Part shown: piece by piece, positions 7,192 through 13,649 of the stretch
Numbering within the stretch: position 1 is the first letter of the stretch
How the letters are laid out: each line of letters opens with the position of its first letter
From: JANSWP01 sp041941305
Lineage (GTDB): Bacteria; Bacteroidota; Bacteroidia; Chitinophagales; Saprospiraceae
Direction of reading: 5' to 3'
DNA length: 16,756 nucleotides
NCBI GenBank assembly: GCA_041941305.1
Contig: JBGTQJ010000104.1
Location: 1-16,756, forward strand
The notes under the pieces: generated by a model
Seen by the model: the letters and a program-made list of their open reading frames with translations, nothing else
Told to the model about the DNA's origin: nothing
The model's database searches: none
Program-made: the position numbers and the translations under genes

Positions 7192-10161
7192 TCACTCTAC
7201 CAATACAAAACCAGCCCAGAAATAAGGATTTTGGTATTTTTCCTTCATCACTTTTTGAGCATTCTGGAAAGCTTCTCTTACTGGCAATTTATCTAATAAC
7301 CACTTTGAATAAAAAGTCGTCATAAGCTCTTTCGTCTGTAAATCTGGTACTTGCCAAAGTGACATAATTAAATATTTTGCCCCTGCAATTTTAAATGCCC
7401 TTTGCAAACCAAATACGCCTTCATTGCCTTCAATGTCTCCCAATCCAGTTTCACAGGCAGATAACACCACCAATTCAGTATTTGACAAATCCAGTTGACT
7501 GATTTCATAAGCTGTGAGTATGCCATCTGCTCTATTTTCTATAGGAGGATTGCCTTCCCATACGTGATTTCCACCTGCTAAAATCAACCCGGATCGAATC
7601 ATTGGATGATTAGATACTTTAAAAGCAGATTCTTTTTCCAAAGACGACTTTTGACTAAGTTCGGATGTTGATAGAGAATCTGGATAAAAAAATCCATGAG
7701 TTGCAAGATGTAAAATACGAGGTGCCATTCCAGGATCACCAATTTCTTGAATCACCTCTTCTGTGGCTTTCGTTCCTGTTACTAATTCTACTGCAAAATC
7801 AGCAGACCTCAAGATTTCGGCATTTTTAGCAACTTCTTCAGCTGTAAATTCCAAATAACCCCAACTTCCCCCTCTCACAGTAGTATCTGCCACAAAGGGA
7901 ATAGGTTCCCCTCTGGAAACTAAGGTTACATCAGCATAGTGCTTACTTTGTCCAAGGGTATCGAGGTCGTATTGAATGCCTCCCAAAAGTTTGGCATCCC
8001 GTTTTGATTTGTTGTATTCAGTATCAAAAACCAGTTGGCGGCTGCTATTTAACTGAACCAAAGCAAAAGTCTCAGAAGCTACTTTTTTGGCATTTAACAC
8101 AATGGCACCCAAATTGAGTCGATGAAGTAAACCTGTAGGCGAGAAATAAACTGTTTCAACATCTCTCAAGAAAGGTGTTAGAGGTTTCCATATCAGATCA
8201 TTTAAATTTTTTCCTGACTCAGATTTGGAATAGCCATATAATTTATTCATTTGAACCCATTTGCGCTTACTTCCCTTTTCCAACAAGGCTTCCAACTCTT
8301 TTTCTTCGAATAAGGGAACCAATTTAGGTGCTGTAAGACCTGGTTGATTTACCAATGCACTATACATCATTCTACTCTTTCCATCTAATTCATAAAATTT
8401 AAAACGAATAAATTCAATAGCTGCTTCACCTGGCTTCAATTGTTTTTGAACATCTTTCCAACTTACCTGGCGGTTGTTTTCCTCATATCCCACCACTGTT
8501 CTGATAAGTTCTTTTTCTTTAAAATTGGCCTCCTCTTCTATATCAGATACATCAATCCTGCTTGCCAATGGTTTGGAATACTCATTGGACAGTCTACGCC
8601 GCAATTCCTGCAATTCCTGGAATAAATTGGCGCTGGCAGTTTCTGAATAAACCAGCCTTCTGATTTTTCCAATCGCATTCAATAAATATCCTTTGTAAAA
8701 AAGGGCATTGTCATAAGCAGATGAACTATTTTCATTTGTAGAATGCAGAAAAGAGTAATGTTTATCTATACTTGATTGATAGGATGACACCAATAAAGAA
8801 AGCTCATTTTCTGAAAGATATTGAGCAGCAGTTTGCAAATAATTTCTATTAATAGTATTTGTTTCAAAAAAGTAAGCACTCGCTTTTTCCAAGTCTCCGG
8901 TTCTTTCATATAGTAATGCTAAATCTAATAAAATACCTGAATACCTTGCACTCTTTGCTCCTTCAATACGTTTTCTTAAATCCTTGCTTTGAAGAAAAAT
9001 GGCTTCACTTTCATCAAATTGTTCTGTTTGATAATAGATTTTCCCCAATACATTTAGTCCATTACAATAATGAGCAGTTTCTTCAAAATTATTCTTCTCC
9101 CATATTGTCAGTGCTTCTTTGATAAACGATTCCGCTTCAGAATATTTATTTAACTTTCTATACAAATTCGCTAAATTGTTCAAAGTGGAACCATAATTGG
9201 GATGCTCCTTTCCCAAAACTTTTTCTTTTACAGATAAGGCTTCTAAAAAATAGGGTTCAGACTTTTCATATTTTTTCCATTCCGAATAAAGCAATCCGAG
9301 GTTATTTAAAGTATGTGCATAATGTAGATGATCCTTGCCCAATACATTTCCTCTGATTTCAAGCGCCTCCAAAAAACATTGCTCCCCTTTTTGATAATTA
9401 TTTACTCGCTCGTAAAACAAGCCTAAACTGTTTAAGCTATTTGCATACTGTGCACTTTTTGGTCCATACACTTTGTGATTTTTAGATTTAACTTCCAGAT
9501 ATAAAGGTTCTGCCTTTTGATAGTCCCCCATGTTTTTATAAATAATTGCCAAATTATTACTGGTAGTGGCTAGATATGGATGTTCTGCCCCAAGAGCATT
9601 TATCAAAATCTCTTTGCTTTGGCTAAGCAATGAAAGGGCTTCACTATTTCTCCATTGGCCTTTGTACAATATGCCTATGTTGTTCAAAATCTTTGCATAT
9701 TCAATATGATCTTTTCCAAATATTTTTCCTCTAATTTCCATCACTTCCAAAAACATGGTCTCAGCCTCAGCTAATTGATTTGTTTGCATTTTAACAATGG
9801 CTAAATTGTTAAGACTTTCAGCATAATCTGAATTTTCTTTGCCAATTGTTTCATGTTGGATGTCAAGGGCTTTTGAAATATAGGATTCTGCTTCACCGTA
9901 TTTGGATTTGAAACGATATATCCTTCCGATATTAAACAAAACCAAAGCATAAACAGGGTTGTCTTTTTCGATGACTCCCTCACAAAGCTGTTCAGCTTGC
10001 TTCATTAAGTCCATTGCTTGATCAATCTTGCGCTTTTGAAGCAGGTTTTTAGTCAAAATAATAAGACTATCTACCTCTTTTTGAATTAAATTGATTTCAA
10101 CAGACTGGCTAAAAAGACCAAATGAATAAAAAAAAATAAAAGGGAGAATTAACTTTTTCAT
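7192..10161 (-). CDS. Exported TPR-CHAT caspase-like protease, paralogue 1 (9 TPRs)
   Basis: This 989-residue protein is predicted to act in the periplasm as a TPR-regulated cysteine protease. A Sec signal peptide (about 1-19, FSLike end GLFSQ) precedes nine kinesin-light-chain-type TPRs of exactly 42 residues, each with a Y-x3-LNNLG-xx-Y core (about 71-430). A helical linker (about 440-565) includes LFQELQELRRRL. The CHAT region runs from about 565 to the end, with His822 in LHLATHGFFYPD and Cys903 in LVVLSACETGLG; both dyad residues are present. The C-terminus ends with the CHAT fold (YFWAGFVLVE), so there is no T9SS tail to send it further out. Known CHAT proteases include separase relatives and Csx29 of Craspase. 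It is the last of three paralogues on this strand. The substrate is unknown; the neighbouring membrane protein is a candidate. Confidence 0.9.
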   Translation of the reverse strand: MKKLILPFIFFYSFGLFSQSVEINLIQKEVDSLIILTKNLLQKRKIDQAMDLMKQAEQLCEGVIEKDNPVYALVLFNIGRIYRFKSKYGEAESYISKALDIQHETIGKENSDYAESLNNLAIVKMQTNQLAEAETMFLEVMEIRGKIFGKDHIEYAKILNNIGILYKGQWRNSEALSLLSQSKEILINALGAEHPYLATTSNNLAIIYKNMGDYQKAEPLYLEVKSKNHKVYGPKSAQYANSLNSLGLFYERVNNYQKGEQCFLEALEIRGNVLGKDHLHYAHTLNNLGLLYSEWKKYEKSEPYFLEALSVKEKVLGKEHPNYGSTLNNLANLYRKLNKYSEAESFIKEALTIWEKNNFEETAHYCNGLNVLGKIYYQTEQFDESEAIFLQSKDLRKRIEGAKSARYSGILLDLALLYERTGDLEKASAYFFETNTINRNYLQTAAQYLSENELSLLVSSYQSSIDKHYSFLHSTNENSSSAYDNALFYKGYLLNAIGKIRRLVYSETASANLFQELQELRRRLSNEYSKPLASRIDVSDIEEEANFKEKELIRTVVGYEENNRQVSWKDVQKQLKPGEAAIEFIRFKFYELDGKSRMMYSALVNQPGLTAPKLVPLFEEKELEALLEKGSKRKWVQMNKLYGYSKSESGKNLNDLIWKPLTPFLRDVETVYFSPTGLLHRLNLGAIVLNAKKVASETFALVQLNSSRQLVFDTEYNKSKRDAKLLGGIQYDLDTLGQSKHYADVTLVSRGEPIPFVADTTVRGGSWGYLEFTAEEVAKNAEILRSADFAVELVTGTKATEEVIQEIGDPGMAPRILHLATHGFFYPDSLSTSELSQKSSLEKESAFKVSNHPMIRSGLILAGGNHVWEGNPPIENRADGILTAYEISQLDLSNTELVVLSACETGLGDIEGNEGVFGLQRAFKIAGAKYLIMSLWQVPDLQTKELMTTFYSKWLLDKLPVREAFQNAQKVMKEKYQNPYFWAGFVLVE

Positions 10162-10183
10162 ACGCTCCAGTATTTAAAAGATT

Positions 10184-10191
10184 AAAATGTA
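10184..10191 (-). promoter_or_regulatory. TACATTTT box upstream of CHAT paralogue 1
   Basis: On the minus strand TACATTTT ends 22 bases before the start codon. It resembles the Bacteroidota -7 box TAnnTTTG apart from the last base. Similar boxes stand 40 bases before paralogue 2 (13557-13564) and 19 bases before paralogue 3 (16516-16523, TACATTTA). The region is AT-rich, so chance is possible. Confidence 0.3.
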
Positions 10192-10213
10192 AAATCAGGA
10201 AAGAAAATAGACT
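10189..10213 (-). repeat. Intergenic motif shared with the spacer upstream of paralogue 2 (copy A)
   Basis: On the plus strand GTAAAATCAGGAAAGAAAA (10189-10207) matches 13600-13618 at 18 of 19 positions. AATAGACT follows both copies, immediately here and 6 bases later in the other. It lies 28 bases upstream of paralogue 1 and may be a duplicated promoter or operator, or a remnant of the gene duplication. Confidence 0.5.
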
Positions 10214-10423
10214 TGTTACCCTTTGAGAAATGCTTGACTGAGATTTACATTTTTACGATTGTTTTTCTTAAAAATCAGTGCATAACTTGTCCCCAACTTA
10301 ATTCCGGAGCAGTGCTACGGACTTATTTTTCAAGGAAAAATAGCGAATAAAGATATTTCCAGACAGGTATTTTTTAAGGGTAACAACTCTAATATTGATT
10401 TAGTATTGAAAATCAGGCCCCTA

Positions 10424-13400
10424 TCATTGTACTAAAATGAACCCTGCCCAGAAATAAGGATTGGGGTAGTTTGCCTTCATTTCATTTTGTGCTAGTTGAA
10501 AAGCTTCTGGTATACTCAAATTTTCCTCAAGCCATTTTGAATAAAATGTGGCCATCAACTCTTTGGTTTGCAAATCAGGAACTTGCCACAAGGACATGAT
10601 AAGGTATTTAGCCCCAGCAATTTTAAATGCTCTTTGCAGTCCATATACCCCTTCATTGCCCTCAATTTCACCTAAACCGGTTTCACAGGCAGAAAGTACC
10701 ACCAATTCCGTATTTGAAAGATCCATTTGACTGATCTCAAAGGCTGTCAAAATACCGTCCTCTCGATCTTTTACCGGGGCATTGCCTTTCCACACGTAAT
10801 TGCCACCAGCTAAAATTAACCCAGACCGAATCATAGGATTATCAGAAGCTATAAAAGCAGATGAACTATTTGTTGAAACTTCCTGGGTGTTGATCAATTC
10901 AGGATCTGGATAGAAAAACCCATGTGTAGCAAGGTGTAAAACTCGCGGAGTTTTTCCTTTTTCAGCTAATTGTTTGAATGATTCTTCAGTCCCGGAAGCT
11001 TCCATCTTCAAACTGACATTAAAGTTGGCAGTTTGGAGTATTTTGGCGTTTTCCTGTACCTCCTCTTTTGTATATTTTAAATACTTCCAGGTTTCGCCGC
11101 GGGTGGCACTTTCATAGTCAATTGGGACGCTTAAGCCTCTGGAGGCATACAATTGTCCCTCCCCTGTTTTATCTAAATTTAAAGTATCCAATTCATATTG
11201 AATACCTCCATAAAGGGTAGCTATATTGTCGGAGATGCCAAAGTCTTTCTCATAAGCAAGTTGCCGACTACTATTTACTTGAATTAGCTTATATTTTTCT
11301 GTGGCGATGCTTTGAGCGTCAATCTCAATTGCCCCCAGATTTATTCGGTTAAGCAAGCCAGAAGGTGAAAAATAAATGGTTGCTATTCCATTTAATTCTT
11401 GTTCTAGTGGTTTCCAAATAAGGTCACTTAAACATTTTTCTGCTTTGGAATCAGAAAATTCGTACAACTTTTTAATTTGAACCCATCGTCTGGCATTGCT
11501 CTTTTGAAGTAGGGATTCTAATTCTTTTTCCTCGAATAGTGGAATCAATTTTGGTGCAGATGCTCCTGGTTTGAGCACCATAGCACTGTACATTACTTTT
11601 TCGGTATGTTTAGGGTTGAAAAAGTTATAATGAATAAACTCAATTACGGCTTCTCCTGGAGCTAATTTTTCCAGGATGTCTTTCCATACAACTTGCTCGG
11701 TGCTTTCCTGAAAACCAGCAAGGTCTTTTACCAACTCCTTTTCCTGTGTATTCACTTTTTCCTCAAGTTCTTTTACACGATCTTGATCCTCAAGTGGGTA
11801 AGAAAGTTGTGTTGCAAGGAGACGGTAATTGGCTTTCAGCTCATTGAACTTTTCCAAAGATTCAGGGTTTGAAAGAGCCAGGTTTCTGGTACGACCAACA
11901 GTGCTTAACAAAAATCCCTTGTAAAACAGTAGATTGTTAAAAGCCTCTGGAGCATAAGCTAAATTAGCCTGGGCAAAAGAAAAATGTACGTTTTGAAATT
12001 TGGAAAATTCCTGGATATATCCTGCCAATTCAGTTTCAGAAAGGTGGCGTGATGCATTTATCAAATGTTTTTTCTTGATGTCATCTACTTCTTCAAAATA
12101 TTTTAGCGCTTTTTCATTATCTCCCATTAAAAAATACAATCGCGCCAAATCATAACAGTTGTCTGCATAATCTGGATGCTTTGTTCCAAGTATTTTTGCT
12201 CTTAATGCTTTTGCTTCCAAAAAGTAGGATTCAGCTTCCTGGTAATTTTCAATGTCCTCATATAAAGTCCCAAGATTTCGAAGACATAAGGCATAATCTT
12301 GATGTTCTCTTCCAAGTGCATGGGCTAAATTATCTTTGGCCAAATTAAAGTAGTTCTCAGCTTCATCAAAATTTTCTATTCTCTGGTAAAAATTGCCCAA
12401 AGCCACCAATGCAAGTCCATATTCATAATTTTCCTTTCCGAGTGCTTTTTCACGAATGTCCTTGACTTTCAATAACAGCTTTTCTGCCTCCTCCATTTTG
12501 CCAACTATTTGATATAAATAGGATAACCTCTGAATTACAGATGCATAGTGAGAATGTTGTTCACCTGTCACTTTAGCCAATATTTCACTGGATTCGATAA
12601 AGTAAGGTTCTGCTCTATCATAATTTCCAATTTGGTAATAATTATCTCCAAGACTGAATAGGAGCAAGGCATAACTATGATTATTTTTATCTTCCTTTTT
12701 GTCCCATATTTTCTTTGCCTTCAATAAATAATTTTCGGCTTTTTCAAAATTCCCCATCCGCATATAAAGTCCATATAAATTTCTTAAGCTCCTTAAATAA
12801 TAGGGAGCCTCTTCACCTAATGCTTCCTTTAAAATTTCAGTTGATTTTAAAAACATTGGTTCAGACTTCTCATAGCCTCCTCTGGTAAAGTAGAAATTTG
12901 CCATATTGCTCAAACTCAGCCCGTAATCTCTGTGCTTTTCTCCAAAAACCTTTCTTCTGATTTCAGTTGCTTCAACATAGTATGGTTCCACTTTTTCATA
13001 TTCTCCTAATTTATCATATAGCACCCCTAAATTATTCAAAGCAGCTGCATATTGATAAGACTCTTTCCCAAAGACTTTTCCCCTCACTTCCTTTGCAGCT
13101 ATCCAATAAGGACGTGCCTTTTCATATTCGCCCATGTGCCAATACAAACTTCCGAGGTTATTCATAGTCCAGCCATAATCTTCATTCTCTTTGCCAATGG
13201 TTTGTTCCTGAATTTCAACAGCTTTTAAATAAAATTTTTCTGCTTTTTTAAAATCTCTTTTAAAACGATAAATCCGCCCCACGTTAAATGCCACCAGCCC
13301 GTACAAAGCCGTCTTTTCTCCAAATGTAGAAAGGCATTTTTCTTCTGCCATTTTGATCACTTGCACTGCCTGTTCATGATCTTTTGCTTGTGATAAGGAG

Positions 13401-13516
13401 TCGCTCAATTTTATTAAACTATCTATTTCCAATCGCACTATAGTTGTATCAGCGGATTGGGCTTGAAGCATTAATGTGGAAAGAAAAAGTACCGGAATGA
13501 AGATTAATTTTTTCAT
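10424..13516 (-). CDS. Exported TPR-CHAT caspase-like protease, paralogue 2 (10 TPRs)
   Basis: This protein has 1030 residues from the chosen start. The signal peptide MKKLIFIPVLFLSTLMLQAQ fixes the start at 13516 (ATG) or two codons earlier at 13522; the in-frame TTG at 13567 would put a hydrophilic extension before the signal and is rejected. Ten TPRs of the 42-residue type follow, with cores such as MNNLGSLYWHMGEYEKA and LNNLGVLYDKLGEYEKV. Next come a charged helical segment with LEEKVNTQEKELVKDL and the CHAT region from about 605. The dyad is intact: His865 in LHLATHGFFYPD and Cys944 in LVVLSACETGLG. The final 90 residues are almost identical to paralogue 1, while the TPR array has diverged, which suggests a common chemistry with different ligands or partners. 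It is separated from its neighbours by 133 and 262 bases. Confidence 0.9.
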   Translation of the reverse strand: MKKLIFIPVLFLSTLMLQAQSADTTIVRLEIDSLIKLSDSLSQAKDHEQAVQVIKMAEEKCLSTFGEKTALYGLVAFNVGRIYRFKRDFKKAEKFYLKAVEIQEQTIGKENEDYGWTMNNLGSLYWHMGEYEKARPYWIAAKEVRGKVFGKESYQYAAALNNLGVLYDKLGEYEKVEPYYVEATEIRRKVFGEKHRDYGLSLSNMANFYFTRGGYEKSEPMFLKSTEILKEALGEEAPYYLRSLRNLYGLYMRMGNFEKAENYLLKAKKIWDKKEDKNNHSYALLLFSLGDNYYQIGNYDRAEPYFIESSEILAKVTGEQHSHYASVIQRLSYLYQIVGKMEEAEKLLLKVKDIREKALGKENYEYGLALVALGNFYQRIENFDEAENYFNLAKDNLAHALGREHQDYALCLRNLGTLYEDIENYQEAESYFLEAKALRAKILGTKHPDYADNCYDLARLYFLMGDNEKALKYFEEVDDIKKKHLINASRHLSETELAGYIQEFSKFQNVHFSFAQANLAYAPEAFNNLLFYKGFLLSTVGRTRNLALSNPESLEKFNELKANYRLLATQLSYPLEDQDRVKELEEKVNTQEKELVKDLAGFQESTEQVVWKDILEKLAPGEAVIEFIHYNFFNPKHTEKVMYSAMVLKPGASAPKLIPLFEEKELESLLQKSNARRWVQIKKLYEFSDSKAEKCLSDLIWKPLEQELNGIATIYFSPSGLLNRINLGAIEIDAQSIATEKYKLIQVNSSRQLAYEKDFGISDNIATLYGGIQYELDTLNLDKTGEGQLYASRGLSVPIDYESATRGETWKYLKYTKEEVQENAKILQTANFNVSLKMEASGTEESFKQLAEKGKTPRVLHLATHGFFYPDPELINTQEVSTNSSSAFIASDNPMIRSGLILAGGNYVWKGNAPVKDREDGILTAFEISQMDLSNTELVVLSACETGLGEIEGNEGVYGLQRAFKIAGAKYLIMSLWQVPDLQTKELMATFYSKWLEENLSIPEAFQLAQNEMKANYPNPYFWAGFILVQ

Positions 13517-13649
13517 AGTCATTGGGTTTTTGTAGAGTAAGTTTAAGAGTATGTTTAAAATGTACAAAAGTGGAGCAGCGCGTTATTCAAGTGATAAGGG
13601 TAAAATCGGGAAAGAAAACTTTAGAATAGACTGGTAAAATAATAAGGAT
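13517..13649. other. Spacer upstream of CHAT paralogue 2
   Basis: This holds the candidate TACATTTT box (13557-13564, minus strand) and the second copy of the shared intergenic motif (13600-13632). No strong hairpin is visible after paralogue 3, so read-through from paralogue 3 into paralogue 2 is possible. Confidence 0.45.
13600..13632 (-). repeat. Intergenic motif shared with the spacer upstream of paralogue 1 (copy B)
   Basis: GTAAAATCGGGAAAGAAAA (13600-13618, plus strand) and AATAGACT (13625-13632) match the copy at 10189-10213 with one substitution and a short insertion. It lies 84 bases upstream of the paralogue 2 start and 18 bases beyond the paralogue 3 stop. Confidence 0.5.

Larger units (their letters stand above)
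10162..10423. other. Spacer between CHAT paralogues 2 and 1 with several palindromes
   Basis: This 262-base region has no gene. It holds a near-palindrome at 10303-10321 (TCCGGAGCAGTGCTACGGA), a perfect 8-bp hairpin with 3-base loop at 10324-10342 (TATTTTTC/GAAAAATA) that could weakly terminate paralogue 2, and an 11-bp inverted pair TTGTTACCCTT (10213-10223) and AAGGGTAACAA (10376-10386) enclosing them. The spacing suggests that paralogue 1 has its own promoter. Confidence 0.55.

Noticed and set aside
8440..9122. Plus-strand open frames at 8440-8625 and 8859-9122
   Set aside because: They are opposite the TPR-CHAT gene, whose 42-residue repeats and CHAT motifs account for the coding signal.
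13517..13567. TTG at 13567 as start of CHAT paralogue 2
   Set aside because: It would place 17 extra residues before a clear signal peptide starting MKKLIFIP.
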